A stretch of DNA of 60,653 bases from an uncultured Acetatifactor sp. (GTDB lineage: Bacteria > Bacillota > Clostridia > Lachnospirales > Lachnospiraceae), in contig CANPWA010000021.1 in NCBI GenBank assembly GCA_947581865.1, forward strand, positions 1-60,653, written 5' to 3'. Both the position numbers and the translations under genes were made by a program. Of the stretch, positions 27,833-36,384 are shown piece after piece; position 1 is the stretch's first letter, and each line of letters starts with the position of its first letter. Below the pieces are notes generated by a model. The model saw only the letters and a program-made list of their open reading frames with translations. It did no database searches and had not been told where the DNA came from.

Positions 27833-29359
27833 TCAACGTCCCACACTCTCAAATTCCTTTACGATCTCCTCGGAAGGCGCCTTGGTGAGAAGACTCACCA
27901 CAAAGGTCAGCGCCGCGCCCACCAAAAACGCGGGCAGAAGCTCATAGATCGCAAACACGCCGCCCATCGGAGCCACCAGATATTTCCACAAAAACACCGT
28001 CGCCCCTCCGGAAACCATTCCCGCCAGCGCACCCGCGAAAGTCGTCCGCTTCCAGAACAGGGAAAACAGCACCACCGGGCCGAATGAGGCTCCGAAGCCC
28101 GCCCAGGCAAACGATACGATGCCAAAGATGGAGCTGTCCGGATCCCTCGCCAGGATCACGCCCAGAACGGCGATGGCGACCACGGTCAGACGGGCGATCA
28201 GCATACTGGTCTTTTTGGACAGCTTCAGATGACATGCCTCCTGCAAAATATTCTGGGACATGCTGGAGGATGCCGCCAGGAGCTGGGAATCCGCGGTGGA
28301 CATGGTGCTTGCCAGAATCCCTGCCAGGACCAGCCCTGCCATCAGTGCGGGCAGAATGCCGAACTGGGACATAAATTCGGAGATGCGGATGATAATGGTC
28401 TCGGAATCCGCTTTCTCCAGCATGCCGATCACACCGATATCGCTTAAGGATCTTCCCACAAGACCGATGAACACCGCAACGCCCATGGCGATGACCACCC
28501 ACACGGAGGCCACGCGGCGGGAAAGCTTCAGTTTATTCTCATCCTCAATGGCCATAAACCGCAGCAGGATGTGGGGCATCCCGAAATACCCCAGACCCCA
28601 GGCACAGGTGGAGACGATCGTGAGCAGCGTATAGGGAGCGGCGCTCCCCGTCTCCGGCACATGGGTGGAAGTCAGGGACAGATACCCGGGAAGCTCCTTC
28701 GCGTTTGCCAGCACCACATCCACCCCTCCGGCATTGACCGTGGCAAACACCAGCACAAAGAGCAGGGCGATGGTCATCACGATACTCTGGATAAAGTCCG
28801 TGGTGGAAGCCGCCAGGAATCCGCCCGCCGCCGTGTATCCCACAATGACAATGGCGGAGATGATCACCGCCGTCATATAATCCACATCAAACAGGGAGCC
28901 AAACAGCTTGCCGCAGGCTGCGAAGCCGGACGCGGTATAGGGCACAAAGAAAATGATGATGACCACCGCCGCGATGGTGGACAATATGTACTTCCGATCG
29001 CGATAGCGGTCGGAAAAGAACTGGGGCAGCGTGAAAGAATTGGTCTTCTGGGTGTAGAGGCGCAGACGCTTTGCCACCAGAAGCCAGTTCACATAGGTGC
29101 CCACAGCCAGCCCGATCACCGTCCATCCCACATCTGCCACGCCGGACAGATAGGCCAGCCCCGGAAGCCCCATCAGAAGATAACTGGACATATCCGATGC
29201 CTCCGCGCTCATGGCAGTCACAAACGGTCCCAGCTTACGGCCTCCCAGATAAAAATCGGAGGCGGACTCATTCTTCTTCGCAAAAAAGAAACCCACTGCC
29301 AGAACCACAGCCAGATATACGACAATGGATATCAGTATACAGACCAAAGACGTATTCAT
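27833..29359 (-). CDS. putP: Sodium/proline symporter
   Basis: A 508-residue SSS-family symporter with about 13 helices. FYLGGRKLGPFVTAMSAEAS near residues 36-55 has the helix-II region that binds Na+ and proline in PutP, and SDMSSYLLMGLPG follows. ILASTMSTADSQLLAASSSM is the conserved helix containing the Na2 site. It imports proline for nutrition or osmoprotection. It is followed by and overlaps the EamA gene, forming a two-gene unit from the promoter at 29402-29430. Confidence 0.88.
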   Translation of the reverse strand: MNTSLVCILISIVVYLAVVLAVGFFFAKKNESASDFYLGGRKLGPFVTAMSAEASDMSSYLLMGLPGLAYLSGVADVGWTVIGLAVGTYVNWLLVAKRLRLYTQKTNSFTLPQFFSDRYRDRKYILSTIAAVVIIIFFVPYTASGFAACGKLFGSLFDVDYMTAVIISAIVIVGYTAAGGFLAASTTDFIQSIVMTIALLFVLVFATVNAGGVDVVLANAKELPGYLSLTSTHVPETGSAAPYTLLTIVSTCAWGLGYFGMPHILLRFMAIEDENKLKLSRRVASVWVVIAMGVAVFIGLVGRSLSDIGVIGMLEKADSETIIIRISEFMSQFGILPALMAGLVLAGILASTMSTADSQLLAASSSMSQNILQEACHLKLSKKTSMLIARLTVVAIAVLGVILARDPDSSIFGIVSFAWAGFGASFGPVVLFSLFWKRTTFAGALAGMVSGGATVFLWKYLVAPMGGVFAIYELLPAFLVGAALTFVVSLLTKAPSEEIVKEFESVGR

Positions 29360-29401
29360 AAAAGTACTCCTCCCTTACGCATTTGTAAAACAATTACTGC
29401 C

Positions 29402-29430
29402 AGTTTACCTTTATTCCACACACAAGTCAA
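29402..29430 (-). promoter_or_regulatory. Promoter of putP
   Basis: On the minus strand TTGACT (29425-29430) and TAAACT (29402-29407) are 17 bases apart. The -35 box lies 7 bases from the -35 box of the opposite promoter, so the two polymerases would compete. Confidence 0.78.
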
Positions 29431-29437
29431 TACTTTT

Positions 29438-29466
29438 TTGACTTCACATCCGCTTTATGTTACTAT
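29438..29466 (+). promoter_or_regulatory. Promoter of the methyltransferase gene
   Basis: TTGACT (29438-29443) and TACTAT (29461-29466) are 17 bases apart. Together with the putP box it makes an inverted repeat, AAGTCAA (29424-29430) and TTGACTT (29438-29444). Confidence 0.78.
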
Positions 29467-29490
29467 GAAGCCATGGATCAAATCCCTGGA

Positions 29491-29508
29491 TCGGATCCAT
29501 GGATCCGA
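29491..29508. promoter_or_regulatory. 18-bp perfect palindrome in the methyltransferase leader
   Basis: TCGGATCCATGGATCCGA reads the same on both strands and is preceded by two further GGATC copies (about 29475-29494). It starts roughly 19 bases after the expected transcription start, where it could bind a repressor or fold in the RNA. Confidence 0.6.
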
Positions 29509-29546
29509 CCCATTTCCCGAAAATATACGAAGAAGGATCAACTGCC

Positions 29547-30437
29547 ATGTGGATTGCCGGAAACTGGAAAGACTATGAAGTCCTGGATGCCTCAAACGGG
29601 GAAAAACTGGAACGCTGGGGGGACTATATACTGGTTCGTCCCGACCCCCAGGTGATCTGGAATACTCCCCATGACCACCGGGGCTGGAAACAAAAAAACG
29701 GACACTATCACCGCAGCGCCAAGGGCGGCGGCGAATGGGAATTTTTCGATCTGCCCGACGAATGGACCATCGGTTATGATCTGGGGGACATCCGCCGGCT
29801 GACCTTTCACCTCAAGCCCTTCAGCTTCAAACACACCGGGCTTTTCCCGGAACAGGCCGTCAACTGGGACTGGTTCGCGGAGCGGATCCGCCGGGCGAAG
29901 GCGGAAGCGCCCGAACGCCAGATAAAGGTTTTAAACCTCTTTGCCTACACCGGCGGGGCGACCCTTGCCGCCGCCGCTGCCGGAGCCTCCGTGACCCATG
30001 TGGACGCCTCGAAGGGTATGGTGGGCTGGGCGAAGGAAAATGCCCTCTCCTCCGGTCTCGGCGACGCTCCCATACGATACTTTGTGGACGACTGCGTCAA
30101 ACTGGCAGAGCGGGAAATCCGCCGGGGAAACCGATACGAGGGCATCATCATGGATCCGCCCTCCTATGGCAGGGGACCCAGGGGAGAAATCTGGAAAATC
30201 GAAGAGAGCATCTGGCCCTTCATCGAAATGACAAGCCGTCTGCTCTCGGATAACGCGCTTTTCTTCTTAATAAATTCCTACACGACGGGGCTCCAGCCCG
30301 CAGTGCTCTCCTACATGATGAATACCGCCATTGTGAAACGCCTGGGCGGTCATGTGGAGGCGGAAGAGATCGGGCTGCCTGTCACGGACAGCAGGCTGGT
30401 TCTGCCCTGCGGCGCATCCGGAAGATGGGAGCGCTGA
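29547..30437 (+). CDS. Class I SAM-dependent methyltransferase, RlmI-like
   Basis: A 296-residue protein. The first half is a beta-rich substrate-binding part, and the Rossmann domain begins at IKVLNLFAYTGGATLAAAAA, with VTHVDASKGMVGWAKEN as motif II and IIMDPPSYGRGPRGEIWK as the catalytic motif IV (DPPSYG). That combination is typical of 23S rRNA cytosine methyltransferases of the RlmI/RlmK group, which modify RNA bases. The PUA domain of RlmI is not evident. I chose the ATG at 29547, after AAGGA; a longer frame from 29499 would begin in the palindrome. Confidence 0.8.
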   Translation: MWIAGNWKDYEVLDASNGEKLERWGDYILVRPDPQVIWNTPHDHRGWKQKNGHYHRSAKGGGEWEFFDLPDEWTIGYDLGDIRRLTFHLKPFSFKHTGLFPEQAVNWDWFAERIRRAKAEAPERQIKVLNLFAYTGGATLAAAAAGASVTHVDASKGMVGWAKENALSSGLGDAPIRYFVDDCVKLAEREIRRGNRYEGIIMDPPSYGRGPRGEIWKIEESIWPFIEMTSRLLSDNALFFLINSYTTGLQPAVLSYMMNTAIVKRLGGHVEAEEIGLPVTDSRLVLPCGASGRWER

Positions 30438-30438
30438 C

Positions 30439-31392
30439 TTATTGCTTTACGGAGCCCAGCATCTCCCACACCTGTTTTGCAGTCATTTCGCCGCGGTAGG
30501 TCAATAACACATATTCTCCTTCCTCCTCATAGAGTATTCCGAGCATCGCCCCATAACCGCCGCGGGTCCCTGTCCCCGCATCCTCCCCAGAACGGGTCCC
30601 GATCACACTCTCCACAGCTTCTTTAGTCAGTTCCTCCGCCGCCAGAAGGGTGGAGGAATCCGTCCATGCCGGTCCGTTTTCCCCCAGATTGTCGATCTCC
30701 AGACAAAACCATTCGGAATCCTCCGTCTCCGGCTCCCGGTTCCACACCAGCATCACTTTTTCCTGTCCCGGTTCCGTTACCGCATACACTTCACATTCCC
30801 CGCTGTCCACAGGCAGCTCATCCGGCAGATATTCCCCCACCGTGGGCACCGCACGCGCCTGTTCCAGCGTGATCCGCTCTCCGGAGATCTTCTCTTCTGC
30901 AAGACCATCCATCTTCTCTTTCTGGTCCGTCATCTTGACCGACATGCTGCCGTCCTGCTGCATCATACTTTGTTCCTCCTGCCGGGGAGCTGTCAGATTT
31001 TCGTCCGCCGTATCCCCAAGGAGCTGTCCCCCTGCGGGAGCTTCTGCTGCCTCATCTTCCGCAGCTTCGACGCCCTCCTGCGGGAAGTCTTTCTGTTCCC
31101 CGGCATTTTCCAGCCGCGCAGCCACGTTTTCCTGTGGCGCGCAGTCCATGGATGCCGTTTTTCCCCCGCCGGAAAACTGATAGACATAGGCGCTGATCCC
31201 CAAAACAACAACCCCCAGCGCCGCAGCCGCGGCGGCGCCGTATCTTCGCACAAAGCCTGTCCGCCAAAAGCGCACTGCCCCCCGGGATGCCTGTTTATCC
31301 GCTTCACAGCCTGCCAGATATTCCTCATCCACACCGGACAATGCGCCGAACAGCCGCATTGCCCCTTCTCTCTTTCGGTCTCTCTCGCTCAT
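30439..31392 (-). CDS. Putative anti-sigma factor
   Basis: A 317-residue single-pass protein: a cytoplasmic N-terminal 50 residues with RRYGAAAAAALGVVVLGISA as the membrane segment at about 49-70, then a Glu/Gln-rich extracytoplasmic linker and a folded C-terminal domain ending YRGEMTAKQVWEMLGSVKQ. Its start overlaps the stop of the sigma gene by four bases, the usual arrangement for an ECF sigma and its membrane anti-sigma. The ending on the plus-strand neighbour at 30437 is only one base away, so the two genes converge tightly. Confidence 0.75.
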   Translation of the reverse strand: MSERDRKREGAMRLFGALSGVDEEYLAGCEADKQASRGAVRFWRTGFVRRYGAAAAAALGVVVLGISAYVYQFSGGGKTASMDCAPQENVAARLENAGEQKDFPQEGVEAAEDEAAEAPAGGQLLGDTADENLTAPRQEEQSMMQQDGSMSVKMTDQKEKMDGLAEEKISGERITLEQARAVPTVGEYLPDELPVDSGECEVYAVTEPGQEKVMLVWNREPETEDSEWFCLEIDNLGENGPAWTDSSTLLAAEELTKEAVESVIGTRSGEDAGTGTRGGYGAMLGILYEEEGEYVLLTYRGEMTAKQVWEMLGSVKQ

Positions 31393-31949
31393 AATACCAC
31401 ACCCTCCTGCTCCAGATATTCCCTCAGCCTTCCCCGGATCCGGAACATCGTAGTCTTCACCGTGTTCAGCTTCATGTCATATCTTTTTGCAATATCGCCA
31501 TATTCCTCCGCGTACCAATACCTTCTCAGAAAAATATTGCGCTCCCGCTCCTTCAGGGTGCCGAGGAAACGGTTCAGGATCCTTTGCAGTTCCGCCTCCT
31601 CCACGGCTTCCTCCGTACTGCCTGCGGCGGGCACACACTCCGCCAGTTCATCCAGTGCCGCATTCATCTCTCCGCTCCCCCGTTTCATGGCATTCTTTTG
31701 TTTCCAACGGTCAAAGGACAGATTCCGGGTGATCGTCCCGAGGAAAAGCCCCAGCCGGGCGGGGCGGTTAGGAGGTATGGCATTCCACGCGCGCAGCCAG
31801 GTATCGTTGACGCACTCCTCCGAGTCCTCCCTTGCGCGCAGAATATTCCAGGCAATGCTGAAGCAGTAATTGCCGTAGCTTTTCTGACTCTCCGCAATCG
31901 CCTCCTCGCTCCGCTCCCAATATAAATCCAAAATTTCCGTATCTTTCAT
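31389..31949 (-). CDS. ECF-type RNA polymerase sigma factor
   Basis: A 186-residue group 4 sigma factor. Region 2 covers SEECVNDTWLRAWNAIPPNR and the following LFLGTITRNLSFDRWKQK. Region 4 covers LGTLKERERNIFLRRYWYAE and GDIAKRYDMKLNTVKTTMFR. GAGGAG precedes the ATG. The gene is coupled to its presumed anti-sigma gene. An ECF-type promoter directly upstream suggests it transcribes itself. Confidence 0.88.
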   Translation of the reverse strand: MKDTEILDLYWERSEEAIAESQKSYGNYCFSIAWNILRAREDSEECVNDTWLRAWNAIPPNRPARLGLFLGTITRNLSFDRWKQKNAMKRGSGEMNAALDELAECVPAAGSTEEAVEEAELQRILNRFLGTLKERERNIFLRRYWYAEEYGDIAKRYDMKLNTVKTTMFRIRGRLREYLEQEGVVL

Positions 31950-31980
31950 AAGCTGCTCCTCTTATGTTTCTGCTCTATAA

Positions 31981-32006
31981 GACGACAGACCGCCCTTAAA
32001 GTTTCA
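31981..32006 (-). promoter_or_regulatory. Autoregulatory ECF promoter candidate
   Basis: On the minus strand TGAAAC (32001-32006) and CGTC (31981-31984) are separated by 16 bases, the spacing and sequence of ECF promoters of the sigma-W class. The -10 ends about 30 bases before the sigma gene start. Confidence 0.6.
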
Positions 32007-32033
32007 AAAACAGCCCGAAAAAATCTCCCACTG

Positions 32034-32522
32034 CTATATTTTGTTTGTGATATCTGCTATGGCGATGGCAAAATTCAGATAGCCCGCAAAGGTCAGCCAC
32101 ACCAGATAAGGGATCAGCAGACTTCCTGCAAGCTGATTGATCTCGGTAAACTTGCGGTAAGTGACAAACACCAGATACCACAACAAAAGCAGCCAGAAAA
32201 AGGCTGTGACATACGCCTCGCAGCGAAAGAAGATCACAGGCCAGATGAGATTGACGATCAGCTGCGCCCCATAATAGAGCAGCGCACTCTTTCTCTCCTC
32301 ACCCGCAGGGCTCTCATAGATGAGGTACGCGGCTATTCCCATCAATATGTAGAGAACCGTCCAGACAATGGGAAAAAGCCATCCGGGAGGCGCCAGGGGA
32401 GGGCGATAAAGCGCGGCATACTGCCCTGCCGTAGCCGGCGCGAGAAACGATCCCAGCACCCCTGCCCCCAGCGCAATGGCAATACTGACGATCAAGGCTT
32501 TCCAATCAATTTTTGTATTCAT
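32034..32522 (-). CDS. tspO: TspO/MBR family membrane protein
   Basis: A 162-residue protein with five helices. YRPPLAPPGWLFPIVWTVLY is the family signature (PPxWxFPxxW), and the C-terminal helices contain NLIWPVIFF and PYLVWLTFAGYLNFAIA. TspO proteins bind porphyrins and cholesterol-like ligands and respond to stress. It stands alone, with about 100 bases to each neighbour. Confidence 0.9.
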   Translation of the reverse strand: MNTKIDWKALIVSIAIALGAGVLGSFLAPATAGQYAALYRPPLAPPGWLFPIVWTVLYILMGIAAYLIYESPAGEERKSALLYYGAQLIVNLIWPVIFFRCEAYVTAFFWLLLLWYLVFVTYRKFTEINQLAGSLLIPYLVWLTFAGYLNFAIAIADITNKI

Positions 32523-32648
32523 ACGGATACTCCGAAATGCTGTTATCTAAGTATATGCAGACCGGAAAAACATTAGAAAGCCTCCGGCGCACATTTTTTG
32601 TGAACCGGGGGCTGCATAACCTGATCTGTTCTGATCAGCCGATACTTT

Positions 32649-33080
32649 TTATACGAAGCCCTTCATCTCCTGCATGAAGTCCTCCTCAATTTTGATGAGC
32701 TGTTTTGCCATGTCCTGACTCTCCTGGGAGGCGTCAGGGTATTTGTTCACATACTCGCTGACGGACTGGATGCCCATGTTGCAGCCGTCCATCATGATCT
32801 TTGCCACCTGATGATCATCGGGATGTATGAACATCTTTACATTCATCTCCGTCTTTGCCATGATTTCCGCCATTTTTGCCGGTTCACTCTCGTATTTGCC
32901 GCAGCTTTTGAGCTGATCGGCAATCTTTCCCTCCAAAGTTCTGTGCTTTTCGCCGTATGCCTCCAGCAGATGATTAAGCTCCGAATCTTTGGCATACTCG
33001 CGCATTTTTTTCACACTTTCCATCGCCATCTGGCAGCCGGAACTGCACTCCTTTAACAACTGAATCGTATTGGTATCCAT
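32649..33080 (-). CDS. Helical protein of unknown function, ferritin-like fold likely
   Basis: A 143-residue soluble protein built of long amphipathic helices: MDTNTIQLLKECSSGCQMAM, ELNHLLEAYGEKHRTLEGKI, MKFI-like MFIHPDDHQVAKIMMDGCNM and QDMAKQLIKIEEDFMQEMKG. Glutamates and histidines recur at helix-spaced positions, as in DUF2383/ferritin-like bundles, and there are three cysteines. Its leader has three tandem 10-bp units around GCATGC (33091-33120). No function is assigned. Confidence 0.6.
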   Translation of the reverse strand: MDTNTIQLLKECSSGCQMAMESVKKMREYAKDSELNHLLEAYGEKHRTLEGKIADQLKSCGKYESEPAKMAEIMAKTEMNVKMFIHPDDHQVAKIMMDGCNMGIQSVSEYVNKYPDASQESQDMAKQLIKIEEDFMQEMKGFV

Positions 33081-33090
33081 TTTCTACCTC

Positions 33091-33120
33091 CGTCACATGC
33101 TTCTGCATGCTGCCGCATGC
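33091..33120. repeat. Three 10-bp direct repeats containing CATGC
   Basis: On the minus strand AGCATGCGGC, AGCATGCAGA and AGCATGTGAC follow each other without gaps, just upstream of the gene that starts at 33080. A 10-bp period places the same helical face of DNA three times, as expected for cooperative binding. The rest of 33081-33488 holds only promoter-like sequence and the palindrome at 33398-33413. Confidence 0.6.
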
Positions 33121-33397
33121 TATCCTTTATTGATATGAGGTAGTATGCTCCGTATGGATAAAACTATGCGGTTTTCGGCTTTTCTTTCCGTTATTCCGAT
33201 CCCTTTTCCTATCCATACCCTGCCGTTTTCAGCAATCCTGCGATAACCAAAAAAATTCAAAAAACACCCGCATGATCTCTGTCTGCGTCTACATTCCGGA
33301 TTGTATCATATCTATGGCAGCTTTTTCAATAGAGAATACTGTGCCGTTTGCATTAGGCATATGATTATGATACTATAACCATAAATGCTTCGCCCGG

Positions 33398-33413
33398 ATG
33401 ACCGTTCGGTCAT
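33398..33413. promoter_or_regulatory. TetR-like operator before the MATE gene
   Basis: ATGACCG and CGGTCAT are perfect inverted 7-base arms around TT. The site ends about 75 bases before the MATE start and overlaps the likely -35 region of a TATATT box near 33432-33437. GACCG/CGGTC half sites are typical of TetR family operators. Confidence 0.5.
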
Positions 33414-33488
33414 TTTCCGCCCTGCATAAGGTATATTAAATAACGACTCCGGACCGGATACCGTTAAAAAACAGAAAGAGGAAGATCT

Positions 33489-34859
33489 ATGGCACAGATA
33501 CAGAATGAACTCTTTGAAAACACCCCCATACCCACGGCGGTGAGGAAGCTGATGATCCCCACGATCTTAGGTTCCCTTGTAATGGTGATCTACAGCATCG
33601 CGGACACCTATTTTGTGGGGCTTTTGAACCAGCCGGTACAAAATGCGGCGGTGGCGTTGTCTGCCCCGGTACTTCTGGCGTTCAATGCGGTAAACAACCT
33701 GTTCGGAGTGGGCTCCTCCAGCATGATGAGCCGCGCCCTGGGGCGCAAAGACATTGACACGGTGGAAAAGAGCGCCTCCTTCGGGCTGTACGGCGCAGTG
33801 TTCTGCGGGCTGCTTCTGGCACTGGGCTGTCTGTTTTTTCAGACTCCTCTCCTGAAGCTGCTGGGGGCAGACGCCGTGACCATGGATGCCACCGCCGGGT
33901 ATCTGCGCTGGGCGATCATTTTCGGAGCCGTCCCTTCCATTACCAATGTGGTGATGGCCTATCTGGTCCGGGCAGAAGGCGCGGCTCTCCACGCCAGCAT
34001 CGGCACCATGAGCGGCTGTTTTCTGAACATGATCCTGGATCCCGTCTTTATCCTGCCCTGGGGGCTGAACATGGGCGCGGCGGGCGCGGGGCTTGCCACC
34101 TGTCTGTCCAACTGTGCCGCCTGCCTTTACTTTCTGGCGCTGTTTACCGTCAGAAAAGGGAAGACCAACATACACCTCCATCCCAAATACTTCACCCTGC
34201 AAAAGGACATTGTACTTGGAATCTGCGGGGTCGGCATACCCGCATCCATTCAGAACCTCCTGAATGTGACAGGAATGACCCTGCTGAACAATTTTGTTGC
34301 CGCCTATGGCGCATCCGCTGTGGCCGCCCTGGGGATCGCCCAGAAAATTTATATGCTCCCCATGCAGATCTGCCTGGGAGGAACACAGGGAGTGATCCCC
34401 CTTGTGAGCTATTCCTATAGCAGCAAAAGACCGGGACGTATGGAAGCCGCCATACAATATGTGGCAAAACTTCTGATCCCTGCCATGATAGTCATCGCAC
34501 TGGGAGGATGGATTTTTGCCAGAGCTCTCATCAGAATTTTCATGCAGGAGGAAGAGATCCTTGTCTATGGCACAATGTTTCTGAGGGGCTTTTGCTCCTG
34601 CATGCCTTTCATGCTCATCGATTTTCTGGTGGTGGGAGTCTTGCAGGGCATCGGCATGGGGAAAAAGACATTGTTCTTTGCGGTCCTCCGCAAGATCGTG
34701 TTGGAAATTCCGGCTATCATCATACTCAACACCCTGTTTCACGAGCAGGGCATCACCTACGCCGGATGCGTGGCGGAACTCATCCTGGCATCCTATGGGG
34801 TAATACTGCTCCGGGGAATCCTCAAAAAACAAAAACAGGAATGTGCAGAAACCGTTTGA
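33489..34859 (+). CDS. MATE family efflux transporter
   Basis: A 456-residue protein with twelve predicted helices in two halves. The first half includes KLMIPTILGSLVMVIYSIAD and FNAVNNLFGVGSSSMMSRAL, and the second GIPASIQNLLNVTGMTLLNN and GTQGVIPLVSYSYSSKRPGR. It is close to the DinF/NorM group that exports drugs or dyes using Na+ or H+. A MarR regulator follows at once, and the regulator's promoter overlaps the end of this gene. A TetR-like site precedes it. Confidence 0.88.
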   Translation: MAQIQNELFENTPIPTAVRKLMIPTILGSLVMVIYSIADTYFVGLLNQPVQNAAVALSAPVLLAFNAVNNLFGVGSSSMMSRALGRKDIDTVEKSASFGLYGAVFCGLLLALGCLFFQTPLLKLLGADAVTMDATAGYLRWAIIFGAVPSITNVVMAYLVRAEGAALHASIGTMSGCFLNMILDPVFILPWGLNMGAAGAGLATCLSNCAACLYFLALFTVRKGKTNIHLHPKYFTLQKDIVLGICGVGIPASIQNLLNVTGMTLLNNFVAAYGASAVAALGIAQKIYMLPMQICLGGTQGVIPLVSYSYSSKRPGRMEAAIQYVAKLLIPAMIVIALGGWIFARALIRIFMQEEEILVYGTMFLRGFCSCMPFMLIDFLVVGVLQGIGMGKKTLFFAVLRKIVLEIPAIIILNTLFHEQGITYAGCVAELILASYGVILLRGILKKQKQECAETV

Positions 34860-34884
34860 AAACAGATCAAAAGCATGCTATTAT
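34856..34884 (+). promoter_or_regulatory. Promoter of the marR-type gene
   Basis: TTGAAA (34856-34861) overlaps the MATE stop codon, and TATTAT (34879-34884) lies after a 17-base spacer that ends GCATGC. The GCATGC-TATNAT arrangement recurs before carB. Confidence 0.75.
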
Positions 34885-34907
34885 GATGTACAGGAGGTGA
34901 ATAACAT

Positions 34908-35330
34908 ATGAACCACCCCAGGACTTGCGGGCAGCTCATCAAACAGATCAATACTGCCCTTGAAAAAAATGCCAATAATGCCCTGCGCGACGATGACCTG
35001 ACCATGGCTCAGGTTACTTTGCTTCTGACACTGCATGACATGCCCAACAGGACCCTCTCCTTAAAAGAACTGGAGGAAGCTCTCCATCTGGCCCAGTCTA
35101 CGGTAGCCGGAATCGCTTCCCGGCTGGAACAGAAGGGGTTTCTGGAATATGTCCCTGCACTCAGAGACAAAAGAGTCAAGCGGGTACATATGACAGCAGC
35201 GGGAGAGATCTGCTGCCTCCGGGCACGCCGCCGCATGGCAGAGGCGGAGCGAAAGATATTTGCCCGGCTCAACCTGCGGGAACAGGCGGATTTTTTGACA
35301 CTGCTGGATAAGCTGAGCGAAGGGCTGTAG
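34908..35330 (+). CDS. MarR family transcriptional regulator
   Basis: A 140-residue winged-helix regulator. The recognition region is LSLKELEEALHLAQSTVAGI and ASRLEQKGFLEYVPALRDKR, where the last part forms the wing; helices at both ends make the dimer interface. MarR proteins repress transporters and enzymes and release DNA on binding phenolic ligands. AGGAGG precedes the start. It lies between a MATE pump and a YitT gene, and may bind the GCATGC motifs at 33105-36390. Confidence 0.88.
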   Translation: MNHPRTCGQLIKQINTALEKNANNALRDDDLTMAQVTLLLTLHDMPNRTLSLKELEEALHLAQSTVAGIASRLEQKGFLEYVPALRDKRVKRVHMTAAGEICCLRARRRMAEAERKIFARLNLREQADFLTLLDKLSEGL

Positions 35331-35394
35331 TATGATTTCATGCTTTCAATCGCATGCTATTTATTATATAATATCATTTTAGGAGGATACCCTG

Positions 35395-36294
35395 TTGTTG
35401 AAGACAAAAAATCGCTTCAAAACCATCCTTAAATCATTAAAATGGAGTAATTTTTTTTTCCTTACGATCGCGGGAATCATCAATGCCTTTGGTGTCGTCA
35501 TGTTCCTGGCACCCGTAAAGTTATATGACAGCGGCATCTCCGGGACATCCATGCTGATCTCCCAGGTCACTCCCAAATGGCTAAGCCTTTCCCTGGTACT
35601 GATCCTTCTTAACATCCCATTGTTTCTCTTTGGGCTTAAACGTGAAGGGCTGCCTTTTACGATATACGCGATCTATGCGGTATCGGTCTACTCCCTGGTG
35701 GCATGGATCATCACGGATGTTCTGCCGGTGGACGTATCCCTGGTCTCCCCCTTAGCCGGTTCGGATCTGTTCCTGTGCGCACTCTTCGGCGGCATCATCT
35801 CAGGCTGCGGCAGCGGAATGGCTGTACGCTTCGGCGGAGCCATGGACGGGATCGATGTCATTGCGGTCATGTTTGCAAAAAAATTGGGATTAAGTATCGG
35901 AAGCTTTGTAATGATCTACAACGTGATCCTCTATATCATCTGCGGCATTGTCATCGGCAGCTGGATCCTGCCCCTCTACTCCATTGTGACCTACGCCGCC
36001 GCATCCAGGACGATAGACTTTTTTGTGGAGGGCTTTGACCGGGCAAAAGCGGCATTTATCATCACCACAAAACCGCAGGAAATCTGCAGGATGCTCTCCG
36101 ATGAGTTTGAAAACGGGCTGACCACCATAGCCGCCCGGGGATATTACTCGGATTCCGACAAGACCATGATTTATTTTGTACTCAACCGATTTCAGGTGGG
36201 CAAAATGCGCACGATGGTACATACAGTAGACCCCCATGCCTATATCGCCCTGAGCGAAGTGGCAGATATTTTCCCCGCCGGGGCTCCCAAGTGA
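35395..36294 (+). CDS. YitT family membrane protein (DUF161/DUF2179)
   Basis: A 299-residue protein with five or six N-terminal helices (DUF161, including GDMDGIDV-like GGAMDGIDVIAVMFAKKLGL and YNVILYIICGIVIGSW). A cytoplasmic DUF2179 domain follows at the C-terminus, with DKTMIYFVLNRFQVGKMRTM. The function of the family is not known. The start is a TTG at 35395, eight bases after AGGAGG, with a second TTG next; no ATG is suitably placed. Confidence 0.83.
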   Translation: MLKTKNRFKTILKSLKWSNFFFLTIAGIINAFGVVMFLAPVKLYDSGISGTSMLISQVTPKWLSLSLVLILLNIPLFLFGLKREGLPFTIYAIYAVSVYSLVAWIITDVLPVDVSLVSPLAGSDLFLCALFGGIISGCGSGMAVRFGGAMDGIDVIAVMFAKKLGLSIGSFVMIYNVILYIICGIVIGSWILPLYSIVTYAAASRTIDFFVEGFDRAKAAFIITTKPQEICRMLSDEFENGLTTIAARGYYSDSDKTMIYFVLNRFQVGKMRTMVHTVDPHAYIALSEVADIFPAGAPK

Positions 36295-36332
36295 TAAAAT
36301 CCCAAGTGATAAATCACTTGGGATTTTATCAC
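36291..36332 (+). terminator. Exceptionally long hairpin after YitT
   Basis: Two perfect 20-base arms (36291-36310 and 36313-36332) surround only two bases. The left arm includes the YitT stop codon. The inner CCCAAGTGAT/ATCACTTGGG stem followed by ATTTTA could act as a terminator. Further GTGAT and ATCAC copies continue to about 36355, forming a cluster of short direct and inverted repeats. Confidence 0.6.
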
Positions 36333-36384
36333 TGGTGATTTATCACTGGTGATTTCCCATTTGTTTGTTTTCAAATATGTTTCC

